This document shows positions 44,556 to 53,730 of a stretch of DNA of 64,000 nucleotides, piece by piece (within the stretch, counting starts at the first letter, position 1; each line of letters starts with the position of its first letter). Source of the DNA: Scytonema millei VB511283 (GTDB taxonomy: Bacteria > Cyanobacteriota > Cyanobacteriia > Cyanobacteriales > Chroococcidiopsidaceae); assembly GCF_000817735.3 (NCBI RefSeq), contig NZ_JTJC03000008.1, positions 124,001-188,000 of the forward strand, given 5' to 3'. A program made the position numbers and the translations under genes. The notes beneath the pieces were generated by a model. The model was not told the origin of the DNA and did no database searches. It worked only from the letters and a program-made list of their open reading frames with translations.

Positions 44556-44623
44556 GTACGGGCGGGTTTAGCAAATATATTAACAGTCAAAACTTGAGAT
44601 TATTGGTCAAAACCCGCCCCTAC
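44556..44623. repeat. MITE-like element, GTAGGGGCGGGTTT family, copy 2
   Basis: Begins GTACGGGCGGGTTTA and ends AAAACCCGCCCCTAC. The ends are inverted repeats; the interior differs from copy 1. It lies just after the dnaK stop on the minus strand. Confidence 0.7.
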
Positions 44624-44637
44624 GACTTTTAATTTGC

Positions 44638-46548
44638 TTACTTGCTTTCGGTGAAATCAGCGTCGATTACGTCGTCGCCACTAGGTGCAGAGGTAGAACC
44701 ACCGTCCCCAGCACCAGGATCGGCTCCACCAGGCGCAGCACCACCAGTTTGTTGATAGAGGTTAGTGCCGATCGCGTAGAGGGTTTGTTGCAGTTCTGGC
44801 ATTACCCGTTGGATCGCTTCATCATCTTCCTTGTTGACGGCTTCCCGCAGGTCTTTAATTAAACCTTCTACCTTGGTGCGATCGCTCGCTGGAACTTTAT
44901 CACCCAAGTCTTTCAACTGCTTCTCGGCTTGGTATGACAAAGAGTCAGCTTGGTTCTTGCGATCGACTTTCTCACGGCGTTCTTTATCTGTCGAAGCATT
45001 TCTTTCAGCTTCCGTCACCATGCGCTCGACTTCATTCTTATCGAGAGTAGAAGCGCCAGTAATGCTGATTGACTGCTCTTTACCGCTACCCTTATCCTTT
45101 GCAGTCACGTTGAGGATACCGTTAGCGTCAATATCGAAAGTAACTTCGATTTGGGGTACGCCACGGGGTGCGGGAGGAATGCCATCTAAGCGGAAGGTTC
45201 CCAAGCTCTTATTGTCATTAGACATCTCCCGTTCGCCTTGTAGAACGTGAATTTCTACATTCGTTTGACCGTCTACAGCGGTGGAGAAGACTTCTGATTT
45301 CTTGGTAGGAATCGTGGTGTTGCGAGGAATAATCCGCGTCATGACACCACCGAGGGTTTCTACACCCAGCGATAGTGGCGATACGTCGAGCAACAGAATG
45401 CCTGTAACGTCGCCAGCTAGTACGCCAGCTTGGATCGCTGCACCAACTGCTACTACTTCATCAGGGTTGACGCTTTGGTTAGGATCTCTACCCAACACCC
45501 GCTTGACAACTTCTTGTACGGCAGGAATACGGGTAGAACCACCAACTAAGACAACTTCATTGATAGCACTCTTATCTAGCTTGGCATCGCGCATCGCATT
45601 TTCTACAGGAACGCGACAGCGATCGATCAAGTCCGAGCAGAGTTCTTCAAACTTAGCACGGGTCAGCGTCATATCCAGGTGTTTTGGACCATCCTGGGTT
45701 GCGGTGATAAATGGCAGGTTGATTTCTGCTTGAGTGACGCTAGATAGCTCGATCTTGGCTTTTTCTGCGGCTTCGGTTAAGCGTTGTAGTGCTTGTCTGT
45801 CTTTACGTAGGTCGATACCTTCAGATCTTCTAAATTCTTCAGCTAGGTAGTCAACGATTTTCTTGTCGAAGTCGTCACCACCCAGGTGCGTATCTCCAGA
45901 AGTGGCTAGTACTTCAAATACGCCGTCGCCTACTTCTAGAATGGATACGTCAAACGTACCACCACCTAAGTCAAATACAAGGATGGTTTCGTTACTCTTT
46001 TTGTCAAATCCGTAGGCAAGCGAAGCAGCGGTAGGCTCGTTGATAATCCGCAGTACTTCGATCCCAGCGATTTTACCGGCATCTTTGGTGGCTTGACGCT
46101 GAGAGTCGTTGAAGTAAGCAGGTACGGTGATGACTGCTTGAGTCACCGTTTCGCCGAGATACTTGCTAGCATCTTCTACCAGCTTGCGCAGGACTTGAGC
46201 GGAAATTTCTTCTGGAGCAAACTGCTTGCCAGCCGCAGGACAATCGAGTTTGACATTACCACTGCTATCCCGCAAGACTTTGTAGGAAACTTCAGTGGTT
46301 TCGTGAGTTACTTCCTCATGTTTGCGTCCGATGAAACGCTTGACAGAATAAAAAGTATTCTCTGGGTTCATCACCGCTTGACGCTTAGCGATTTGACCGA
46401 CCAAGCGATCGCCATTCTTGGCATAAGCTACTACAGAAGGCGTTGTGCGAAATCCCTCAGCGTTGGCGATTACGGTAGGCTTACCACCTTCCATCACTGC
46501 CACGCAAGAGTTTGTCGTACCTAAGTCAATTCCAACTACTTTTGCCAT
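44638..46548 (-). CDS. dnaK: Chaperone protein DnaK (Hsp70)
   Basis: A complete 636-residue Hsp70. The ATPase domain opens with [17 protein letters not shown] and includes [14 protein letters not shown] and [16 protein letters not shown]; the substrate domain holds [19 protein letters not shown]. The C-terminal tail is Gly-rich and ends DADFTESK, not the EEVD of eukaryotes. It folds and refolds proteins with DnaJ and GrpE, neither of which is in the window; one of several cyanobacterial DnaK paralogs. A MITE-like element lies next to its stop. Confidence 0.97.
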   Translation of the reverse strand: MAKVVGIDLGTTNSCVAVMEGGKPTVIANAEGFRTTPSVVAYAKNGDRLVGQIAKRQAVMNPENTFYSVKRFIGRKHEEVTHETTEVSYKVLRDSSGNVKLDCPAAGKQFAPEEISAQVLRKLVEDASKYLGETVTQAVITVPAYFNDSQRQATKDAGKIAGIEVLRIINEPTAASLAYGFDKKSNETILVFDLGGGTFDVSILEVGDGVFEVLATSGDTHLGGDDFDKKIVDYLAEEFRRSEGIDLRKDRQALQRLTEAAEKAKIELSSVTQAEINLPFITATQDGPKHLDMTLTRAKFEELCSDLIDRCRVPVENAMRDAKLDKSAINEVVLVGGSTRIPAVQEVVKRVLGRDPNQSVNPDEVVAVGAAIQAGVLAGDVTGILLLDVSPLSLGVETLGGVMTRIIPRNTTIPTKKSEVFSTAVDGQTNVEIHVLQGEREMSNDNKSLGTFRLDGIPPAPRGVPQIEVTFDIDANGILNVTAKDKGSGKEQSISITGASTLDKNEVERMVTEAERNASTDKERREKVDRKNQADSLSYQAEKQLKDLGDKVPASDRTKVEGLIKDLREAVNKEDDEAIQRVMPELQQTLYAIGTNLYQQTGGAAPGGADPGAGDGGSTSAPSGDDVIDADFTESK

Positions 46549-46955
46549 CGGAGGTTCTGGCTCCCTAACACTAACTACTAAAAACGATTGAATACACTAC
46601 AGCTAAAAGTTGAACTAGCAGCGCTCCAGCTTCAATACAATGTTTTTGTCTTTTTGTACTGATCTATATACTGATTGTGGGTAGCTACTTGATGAAGGGT
46701 GGTTTGCCGAACAAGTGTAAGGACGGTTGGTTTGTGTTTGAGCTTGTCGCTTGCGCTCGTAGCTTGTCATGCCGTTTGCCACTGTTCAACCCCTAACATA
46801 GCTGCTGTATGCTTTCACTGTGTCTAATGTAGTGAACTCAAGGCTTGGTGGTTATAGGGTGAACCGTAATCGGTTGGGTGTGTTTGCCGTCAAAATGAGG
46901 ACTTAGGGGTGAGGAGTGAGGGGACAAGGGGACAAGGAAGCAATGCTGACAACTG
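46549..46955. other. dnaK upstream region, no gene seen
   Basis: A 407-bp gap. No CIRCE inverted repeat (TTAGCACTC-N9-GAGTGCTAA) is visible upstream of dnaK. The left part is AT-rich promoter-type DNA; the right end (46935-46955) leads into TAACTG repeats. Confidence 0.5.
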
Positions 46956-47501
46956 TTAACTGTTAACTGTTAACTGATGACTGATGACTGATAACCAATT
47001 TTTTGTTGCTTGGGGCGATCGCAAATGAATAAAATTAATGTGACTGTATTCTGGTTGTTGGAATAATAATGGGTATTGTTGGCGGTTCTTATCATAAGTT
47101 TGTAGCGCCCACAATAAAATAGAATCGCGATCGCAAAAAGCTTTTCTCAGGCTTTCTCTGTTACCATTACAAACTTGCTGCTGCGTAAAACTCCGCCACA
47201 TAGTCCGCCAAAAAAGGCGAGTTATTACGACTGAGAAAGCATAATCTAAAAAGACGACAGTATCGGCTTTACCCCAAACAAGATCGCGTACTTTACTGTA
47301 ATTGCCATCTACTACCCAGCGATCGCCACTCAGGGCAATTTTAACTCGCGATCGGATCTCTTCGTCTGAGACTTCTACCCAGTTTGGTTCCCAGTGCAGT
47401 TCATCTAACTCGACATGGGGCATATCGAGCAACTGTGAAATTTGCCGTGCTAAAGTTGTCTTTCCAGAACCACTCGTACCAACAATAGAAATACGATGCA
47501 T
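46956..47501 (-). CDS. P-loop nucleotide kinase-like protein (FlaR/adenylate-kinase type)
   Basis: A 181-residue protein. It begins MHRISIVGTSGSGKTTLA with a Walker A motif at about 8-15 (GTSGSGKT) and has the WVVDGNYSKVRDLVW and DTVVFLDY segments usual in small bacterial P-loop kinases annotated as topology modulation proteins. Substrate unknown. The terminal stretch NWLSVISHQLTVNS is encoded by GATGACTGATAACTG and TTAACTGTTAAC repeat DNA, so the stop codon is repeat-supplied. Confidence 0.78.
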   Translation of the reverse strand: MHRISIVGTSGSGKTTLARQISQLLDMPHVELDELHWEPNWVEVSDEEIRSRVKIALSGDRWVVDGNYSKVRDLVWGKADTVVFLDYAFSVVITRLFWRTMWRSFTQQQVCNGNRESLRKAFCDRDSILLWALQTYDKNRQQYPLLFQQPEYSHINFIHLRSPQATKNWLSVISHQLTVNS

Positions 47502-47541
47502 GAGAAAGTCATATTAAATTCGTCGAAATAGTCAGATTATT

Positions 47542-47605
47542 GTAGGGGCGGGTTTTACCAGAGATGTTTATACATATACGAATAATTCAATAAACCCGCC
47601 CTTAC
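47542..47605. repeat. MITE-like element, GTAGGGGCGGGTTT family, copy 3
   Basis: Begins GTAGGGGCGGGTTTTAC and ends AAACCCGCCCTTAC. Interior AT-rich, 64 bp in all. It lies between the kinase-like gene and the alcohol dehydrogenase. Confidence 0.75.
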
Positions 47606-47620
47606 AGGAATTATTTACCC

Positions 47621-48607
47621 CTATTCCATCAAGATAACAGCTGCCCCGTTAATTTTGCCGCTACGCAGCGCATCTAGAGCTTCATTTGCTTGCACTAAGG
47701 GAAAAGGCTGGACTTCAGTACGAATCGGAACTTGTGGTGCTAAAGCCAGAAATTCCTCTCCATCGCGGCGTGTCAAATTAGCAACGGATCGTAATACCCT
47801 TTCTTCCCATAAAATTTCATAGGGAAAGGAAGGAATATTACTCATGTGAATTCCCGCGCAAACTACCACCCCACCTTTAACTACCGCACGTAAAGCAGCC
47901 GGAACCAGAGAACCAATGGGGGCAAAAATAATAGCTGCATCCAAAGGGACTGGTGGTAAGTCTTCCGAACTACCAGCCCAAACAGCACCTAACTTTAGCG
48001 CAAATTCCTGCCCTTTCACGTCTCCCGCACGAGTAAAAGCATACACTTCTCGCCCTTGGTAGCGGGCAAGTTGAATCAAAATATGGGCGGCTGCACCAAA
48101 ACCATAAAAACCAATTTTTTCTGCGTCCTCTGCCATTCTATAGGAACGATAGCCGATGAGTCCGGCACACAACAACGGTGCGGCTTGTAAGTCGGGATAG
48201 CCTTCAGGAATAGGAAAGCAAAACTGGGCATCGGCTACAGCATATTCGGCATAGCCGCCGTCGATTTGATAGCCTGTAAATTGGGCGTAGTCGCATAAGT
48301 TTTCTCGTCCACTCAGGCAATAACGACAACAATTGCAAGTATGCCCCAACCATGGCACGCCAACGCGATGACCTATTTGAAATTGCTGCACCTGTTTCCC
48401 TACAGCAGCGACAGTACCAACAATTTGATGTCCTAGTACGAGGGGAAGTTTGGGTTGGGTTAATTCTCCATCAACGATATGCAAGTCAGTGCGACAGACA
48501 CCGCAAGCGCGAACTCGAATTAGTACTTGTTGCGAATTAGGCTGCGGTATTGGTAATTCTACTGCTCGTAGCGGTTTACCCTGTGCCTCTAGTATCATTG
48601 CTTGCAT
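47621..48607 (-). CDS. Zinc-dependent alcohol dehydrogenase
   Basis: A 328-residue medium-chain dehydrogenase. Catalytic zinc ligands lie in GVCRTD (C38) and LGHQIVG (H60). The structural zinc loop is CNCCRYCLSGRENLC. The nucleotide-binding region (KIGFYGFGAAAHIL) has a GFGAAA pattern instead of the usual GxGxxG. Where most relatives have GHE, here it reads GHQ, so a normally conserved Glu is replaced. Reduces aldehydes or oxidises alcohols; substrate unknown. Confidence 0.9.
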   Translation of the reverse strand: MQAMILEAQGKPLRAVELPIPQPNSQQVLIRVRACGVCRTDLHIVDGELTQPKLPLVLGHQIVGTVAAVGKQVQQFQIGHRVGVPWLGHTCNCCRYCLSGRENLCDYAQFTGYQIDGGYAEYAVADAQFCFPIPEGYPDLQAAPLLCAGLIGYRSYRMAEDAEKIGFYGFGAAAHILIQLARYQGREVYAFTRAGDVKGQEFALKLGAVWAGSSEDLPPVPLDAAIIFAPIGSLVPAALRAVVKGGVVVCAGIHMSNIPSFPYEILWEERVLRSVANLTRRDGEEFLALAPQVPIRTEVQPFPLVQANEALDALRSGKINGAAVILME

Positions 48608-48678
48608 AGAACAGTTATCAGTTATCGGTTATCAGTTATCAGTCATCAGTTATCAGTTATCAGTTATCAGTTATCGAT
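48608..48678. repeat. TCAGTTATCAGTTATC tandem array
   Basis: At least eight imperfect CAGTTAT units immediately upstream of the alcohol dehydrogenase start. The rest of the gap to 49321 has one decayed ORF (48841-48999) and otherwise AT-rich sequence without a gene. Confidence 0.75.
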
Positions 48679-48840
48679 GACTAATAATCATTAACTAAGA
48701 ACTTAAAACTAATAACTCTCTATTTACTGTTTTATACTATATAAAAAATGTGGAATATCGTGTTTGTATAAATAACTAGCGACGCGCGCGAATTTAGGAG
48801 CCAAGTTCAAGCGTATGGTGGGCAATGCGCACCACTCTAT

Positions 48841-48999
48841 TTATTGCTTTTGAATTGCTAGCGAAGCGGCGTAAGCAATTTCATCCGTAGCCGGATCGTC
48901 GGCAGAAAGAACTCTGTACTCTGCTTCAACAATTTGTACGTCTTTCTATGTTAGAGTAATTGTCGCAATACCGCGATCGTTTATCGGTATTTCTTGCAT
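48841..48999 (-). pseudogene. Decayed short ORF with in-frame stop
   Basis: From the ATG at 48999 a single frame runs 53 codons to a TAA at 48841, interrupted only by a TAG at 48946-48948 (codon 18). Before it: MQEIPINDRGIATITLT; after it: KDVQIVEAEYRVLSADD, then DPATDEIAYAASLAIQKQ. The coherent reading on both sides suggests a small gene inactivated by one substitution, or a read-through case. Family unknown. Confidence 0.45.
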
Positions 49000-49321
49000 A
49001 TTCTAAAATTAGTTTAGACAAAAATGGCAGAGTTTTCATTCGACCGGAAAGTCTAATTAAAAGCTAAAGCTCGTCCTTTAAATATATTTATTCAGTATAA
49101 AAATATGATTTTTACTCCTTTAGAGTGATGTCAGACAATTAATGTATTCTCAAGAGTTTTAAAACTAACGATTAGATAATAACCAATCTTTCGGCTGATG
49201 TCCTACTTCTTGAACTTAATTACCTTAGTTCATAAAAGTTAAAAATTATTAATTTAAACTCGATATTTTTCCTAGCTTCGATGGCTTGGAGCGGAAAAAC
49301 GAGTTATCTAAAGGAGACACA

Positions 49322-50263
49322 GTGACAAAACTCAAGCCGATCGCGCAACAAGTGGTTGCAGTTGTTGGTGCATCTAGTGGAATTGGACGAGAAACAGCGT
49401 TAAAGTTTGCTGCAAAAGGCGCAAAAGTTATCGTAGCAGCCCGTAGCGAACCAGGTTTGCTCTCCTTAGTCGAAGAAATTAAAGCGGCAAACGGAGAGGC
49501 AACTTATATCCTGGCCGATGTTAGCGACTTTCAACAAGTCAAAGCGATCGCAGATAAAGCAGTAGCAACCTACGGCAGACTCGATACTTGGGTTCATGCG
49601 GCTGCTACTGGTATTCTTGCACCGTTTGAACAAATTACGCCAGAAGAATTTAAACGTGTCATTGACGTTGTGTTGATGGGACAAGTTTATGGCGCAATGG
49701 CAGCCATACCATATTTGAAGCAAGAAGGACGAGGGGCGCTGATTCACATTTCCTCAGTGGAAGGCAGGCGATCGCTCCCTTTGCAAAGTCCTTATTCGTC
49801 AGCTAAGCACGGCTTAGAAGGTTTTCTCGAATCTCTGCGCGTCGAATTACAACACGAAAACATCCCTATCAGTGTCACCAGTATCCTACCTGCTGTGATC
49901 AATACTCCCTACTACAACAAAGTCAAAACCAAACTGGGAGTAAAACCCACGGGTATACCTCCTTACTACCAGCCGAGTCTAGTTGCTGATGCCATCCTCT
50001 ACGCTGCCGAACATCCTACCCGGGACTACATTGTAGGAGATGTAGGTAGAGTCCTAGATCTGCTGCAACGGCTATCACCATCTCTAGTAGATACTCTTTT
50101 GGTACTGATAGGCTTTCAGGGACAGCGTACCAAGGAAGTCAAGTCAGAAGATGCACCTAACAACGTCTTTGCGCCAATTACAGGCTACGACAGAGTAGAA
50201 GGCGATTTTCGCCACTGGACAATTCCCAGTTTTACCGAGTGGCTAGAAAAGATTTTGCCTTAA
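49322..50263 (+). CDS. Short-chain dehydrogenase/reductase
   Basis: The GTG at 49322 is chosen because AAGGAG lies six bases upstream; the ORF continues without a good ribosome site to a TTG at 49286. The 313-residue protein has the NAD(P) motif VGASSGIGRE, the active-site region ALIHISSVEG and catalytic YSSAKHG (Tyr and Lys). The tail after about residue 250 is longer than in most SDRs and holds no domain I recognise. Substrate unknown. Confidence 0.9.
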   Translation: MTKLKPIAQQVVAVVGASSGIGRETALKFAAKGAKVIVAARSEPGLLSLVEEIKAANGEATYILADVSDFQQVKAIADKAVATYGRLDTWVHAAATGILAPFEQITPEEFKRVIDVVLMGQVYGAMAAIPYLKQEGRGALIHISSVEGRRSLPLQSPYSSAKHGLEGFLESLRVELQHENIPISVTSILPAVINTPYYNKVKTKLGVKPTGIPPYYQPSLVADAILYAAEHPTRDYIVGDVGRVLDLLQRLSPSLVDTLLVLIGFQGQRTKEVKSEDAPNNVFAPITGYDRVEGDFRHWTIPSFTEWLEKILP

Positions 50264-50266
50264 CTG

Positions 50267-50292
50267 TCGAGATGTGACATGTCACGTCTCGA
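50267..50292 (+). terminator. Hairpin after the SDR gene
   Basis: TCGAGA...TCTCGA arms around a GTGACATGTCAC palindrome give a 26-base hairpin with two mismatches, 3 bases after the stop. No strong T run follows, so it is only a likely terminator. Confidence 0.55.
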
Positions 50293-50554
50293 ATACACAA
50301 TCTCTACCTGGCACCGTAGCAATTTTAATTCTCGCGAAAGAGACAAAGTAAAGATGAATTCAGATATCGTCGTAAGAACTTGAAAATAAATGCAGTGCCA
50401 GCAACTATGGCAGCGAGTAGATAGAAAAGGACAAGGGATCGACCGTAAGTAAGTCTATACGAGACTTGTCAAACTGCTCGTGCGCTCCCTGCTCTCTGCT
50501 CCCTAATATAAAGCCAAACTGCGATCGCAACGAAAAATTTGGAGGGTAAAAAAT

Positions 50555-50920
50555 ATGATTAACGATCCAGCTAGACCACCGAGAGAAGACTCGCGAGAAT
50601 CTGAAACTGCTGTAAGTCCGACACAGCAAGAAGATCCGAGAGCAGCCGAACCTGGTAGAGGTGCGCCAGGAAATGACCATGTTGGGGTACAAACCGCTCA
50701 AACTACAGCAGTTAATCCACCTGATGCTAAAATTCCAGCTAATACTCCAACCGAACAGAGCAAACAACAACTCGAAGCCTTTAAGCAACAGGAAGAGGAA
50801 GAGGGCGAGGGCTTTACTACCACAGATGGTTATGTTGTTGATGAGTCTGGAAGGCTTGATAACTTCGCGATCGAACCACCAATGTATGTAGAGGGTGAAG
50901 AACCTCCTACGAAACGATAA
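50555..50920 (+). CDS. Disordered acidic/proline-rich protein, unknown
   Basis: A 121-residue protein behind GGAGGG (10 bases upstream of the ATG). Its composition (Pro, Glu, Gln, Thr) and the lack of hydrophobic segments suggest a soluble, mostly disordered protein. The C-terminal part has a TTTDGYVVDESGRLDNFAI block that could be conserved. Family unknown; it may resemble small conserved cyanobacterial hypotheticals. No operon partner. Confidence 0.6.
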   Translation: MINDPARPPREDSRESETAVSPTQQEDPRAAEPGRGAPGNDHVGVQTAQTTAVNPPDAKIPANTPTEQSKQQLEAFKQQEEEEGEGFTTTDGYVVDESGRLDNFAIEPPMYVEGEEPPTKR

Positions 50921-51101
50921 CAGTTATCAGGAATCGTAGGGGCGGGTTTAGCCCTAAGTCTCACACCGCAACCAGAGAGTGGCGCTTCTCCCTTCCCTTA
51001 CTCCCTACCCTCGATCGCTTCCCTTACCCTAAATTTGCATTTTTCTCGCCAAAAATGGGCAGACTATGAATAACAATTTATAGATATGCTGCCTTAAAAC
51101 A

Positions 51102-53426
51102 GTGCCAGAGAAAGAACCACAGCAAACTCAGCATTGGCTGGAGATCGAAGATAACGCAGGTAAGCGCGTAGTCGTTTTGGAGGCTGCTACCTGCACTCTG
51201 GGGCGCGACTCTTCTAACTCGATTGTGTTGCAGTCTAAGCTTGTCTCTCGCCAGCACGCTATCTTGTTGCGCGTGACAACTCCTGGTACTGCCAACCATT
51301 TTTTTCGCATCATTGACGGTAATTTACAAGGCAAGCCCAGCACGAATGGCATTCGGATCAATAAAAAAACTTGTTTCTCGCACGATCTCAAACATGGCGA
51401 TGAAATTGAATTTGCCGGAGATGTAAGTGCCACTTACTACTGCAACAGCGATCGCGAATGTGATTCTGGTGGGCTAAATTCTAGCTCCCATCACAGCCCA
51501 CCCACGCAAATTATTGAAAATATCGAGTTTGCTAATTCTAAAGAGTCAGTACTCGTTCGCTTGGCTTCCTTTCCCGAATTAATATCAAATCCGATACTAG
51601 AATTCGATCTCACGGGCGATATTACTTACATTAACCCCGCAGCTGTCGCTCAATTTCCCGATCTGCGAGACGTTAAACTCCAGCATCCGATTATGGCTGG
51701 AATTGTAGAAAGAGTGCAAGACGATCGCGAGACATTTTTCGTTCGCGAAATAGAAGTTCTTGACAAAATTTTCGAGCAATCCGTCCACTACCTACCAGAA
51801 AACGATCTGGTTAGGAGCTACATCGTCGATATTACCGCGCGCAAGCACACCGAGCTAGCGCTGCGAGAAAGCGAAACCAAAAACCGAGCTTTGCTCAAGG
51901 CGATTCCAGATTTGATCTTGCGGATCGGCAGAGACGGAACGTATCTGGACTACATACCAGCTAAAGACAGCGAGTTTTCTGCCACCAGCAGTCAAATGAT
52001 TGGCAAAAACGAGTACGACGTGTTACCAACGGAAGTTGCCGAACAAAGAATGCGTTACGTCCATGCTGCCTTAGAGACAGGGAAACCCCAGCTTTTTGAG
52101 TATCAGCTACAGGTTAACGATAAGATTCGCGTGGAAGAAGCGAGAATCGTCGTTAGTGGCGATCGCGAAGTACTGGCTATTATCCGAGATATTACAGAGC
52201 GCAAACGGGTAGAAAGTTTACTACAACAAGCATACGACGAACTAGAACTGAGAGTAGAACAGCGAACGGCAGAATTAAGACTGGCAAACGAGCAACTCCG
52301 CAGAGAAATTACCGAGCGCCAGAGGGTAGAAGAGGCTTTGCGTTCCAGCGTTGCTACCAATCGCGCTCTGCTCAATGCAATTCCCGATTCCATGTTTCGC
52401 CTCAGTCAAGATGGCACTCTCCTCAACTACAAAGCAGCAAAGGATGATTGGCTGGTTGCTTCTCATACCGAGCCAGTTGGTAAAAAACTATCCGATCTAT
52501 TTGTGCCAGAGATCGCTCTACCGTTAGTAGAATGTGTCGAGCAAGCGATCGCTACCGGTGAAATTCAAATATATGAATATAGATTGACAATCGCAGAGCA
52601 ATCGCGAGATTACGAAGCACGAATTGCTTTAAGCGAAGAAGACGAAGTAATGGCGATCGTGCGCGACATCACCGAAAGAAAAGGAGCAGAAGCAGAAATC
52701 AGACACGCTCTAGCGAGAGAAAAAGAACTGAACGAACTAAAATCTCGCTTCGTCACGATGGCATCCCACGAATTCCGCACGCCATTGACAACAATTTTGT
52801 CTTCAGCAGAGTTATTAGAAGATTACAGTTCCAAGTGGACGGAGGAGAAAAAACGCCATCATTTCCAGCGCATCATTACAGCTGTCAAACACATGACTGG
52901 TTTGCTGGATGATGTCCTCTTAATTGGCAAAGCAGACGCAGGTAAGCTGGAATTCAATCCATCGTCCATAGATCCGATCGAATTTTGCCGCGAACTGGTT
53001 GAAGGGATGCAAATCACAACCACAGCTCATAAAATTATTCTGCGCACGCAGGGAGAGAGTATCAATGGCTGTATGGATGAAAAGCTTTTGCGACAGGTAC
53101 TAGGAAATTTACTCTCCAATGCAATTAAGTATTCACCCAATGGTGGAAGTATTTATTTTGATATTGTTTCCAAGGAAGGAGTAGCAATCTTCCGAATTCA
53201 AGACGAAGGCATTGGTATTCCAATAGGCGATCGCGATCGACTCTTCCATTCCTTTCACAGAGCTAGCAACGTCGGTAATATCTCGGGTACGGGGCTAGGG
53301 CTTGCTATTGTTAAAAAATCTGTCGATCTTCACGGCGGTCAAATCTACGTAAAAAGCGAAGTTGGAGTCGGCACGATCTTTATGGTGAAAATACCGCTGT
53401 GTGAGGGAGTAGGGAGTAGGGAGTAG
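51102..53426 (+). CDS. FHA-PAS-PAS-PAS sensor histidine kinase
   Basis: A 774-residue protein starting with GTG at 51102. An FHA domain (about 25-110; GRDSSNSIVLQSKLVSRQHAI, KPSTNGIRIN) is followed by a PAS-like segment (about 155-245), two clearer PAS/PAC domains (about 255-368 and 410-525, each ending IRDITERK or VRDITERK), a coiled coil at about 370-410, HisKA with phospho-acceptor H556 (ASHEFRTPLTT) and an HATPase domain (NAIKYSPNGG, DEGIGIP, GTGLGLAIVKK). No transmembrane helix, so cytosolic. It ends GVGSRE from repeat DNA. The FHA domain suggests it binds phosphothreonine partners. Confidence 0.9.
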   Translation: MPEKEPQQTQHWLEIEDNAGKRVVVLEAATCTLGRDSSNSIVLQSKLVSRQHAILLRVTTPGTANHFFRIIDGNLQGKPSTNGIRINKKTCFSHDLKHGDEIEFAGDVSATYYCNSDRECDSGGLNSSSHHSPPTQIIENIEFANSKESVLVRLASFPELISNPILEFDLTGDITYINPAAVAQFPDLRDVKLQHPIMAGIVERVQDDRETFFVREIEVLDKIFEQSVHYLPENDLVRSYIVDITARKHTELALRESETKNRALLKAIPDLILRIGRDGTYLDYIPAKDSEFSATSSQMIGKNEYDVLPTEVAEQRMRYVHAALETGKPQLFEYQLQVNDKIRVEEARIVVSGDREVLAIIRDITERKRVESLLQQAYDELELRVEQRTAELRLANEQLRREITERQRVEEALRSSVATNRALLNAIPDSMFRLSQDGTLLNYKAAKDDWLVASHTEPVGKKLSDLFVPEIALPLVECVEQAIATGEIQIYEYRLTIAEQSRDYEARIALSEEDEVMAIVRDITERKGAEAEIRHALAREKELNELKSRFVTMASHEFRTPLTTILSSAELLEDYSSKWTEEKKRHHFQRIITAVKHMTGLLDDVLLIGKADAGKLEFNPSSIDPIEFCRELVEGMQITTTAHKIILRTQGESINGCMDEKLLRQVLGNLLSNAIKYSPNGGSIYFDIVSKEGVAIFRIQDEGIGIPIGDRDRLFHSFHRASNVGNISGTGLGLAIVKKSVDLHGGQIYVKSEVGVGTIFMVKIPLCEGVGSRE

Positions 53427-53730
53427 GGAAAAGAGAGAGTCGCGGAGCAGCTATCAAGATCGCAAGTCAGAAGCATCTAGCCACCAGCCACTAGCCGCTA
53501 TCCACTGATAACTGTCATCGGGGTGGCTACTACGCCTTTGGCATTACGGCTATTACCAATGCAGAGTTGTACTTGGGAAGGATACATTAACGGAAGAAAC
53601 TACATAAAAGTTTATGTAGAGGGGGTGAAGAGATTATTCTTTCGCCAAAGGTGAAGAGATTTTAATTTCACCAGAAGTAAAAAGAGTTTGATTCTCACCT
53701 TTTCAAACAGCTCGGTAGAGGAAGTCCGTT
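53427..53730. repeat. Gap with CTAGCC/CCACTAG repeats upstream of clpC
   Basis: CTAGCCACCAGCCACTAGCCGC units and GATAACTG near 53475-53520. Further right, GTGAAGAGATT is repeated at about 53625 and 53650 within AT-rich promoter-type DNA. No gene. Confidence 0.6.

Noticed and set aside
45281-45733. Long plus-strand ORF of 150 codons opposite dnaK
   Set aside because: It is the shadow of the highly biased dnaK coding sequence; dnaK itself is complete and unambiguous.
46549-46955. CIRCE element upstream of dnaK
   Set aside because: No TTAGCACTC/GAGTGCTAA inverted repeat could be found in the gap.
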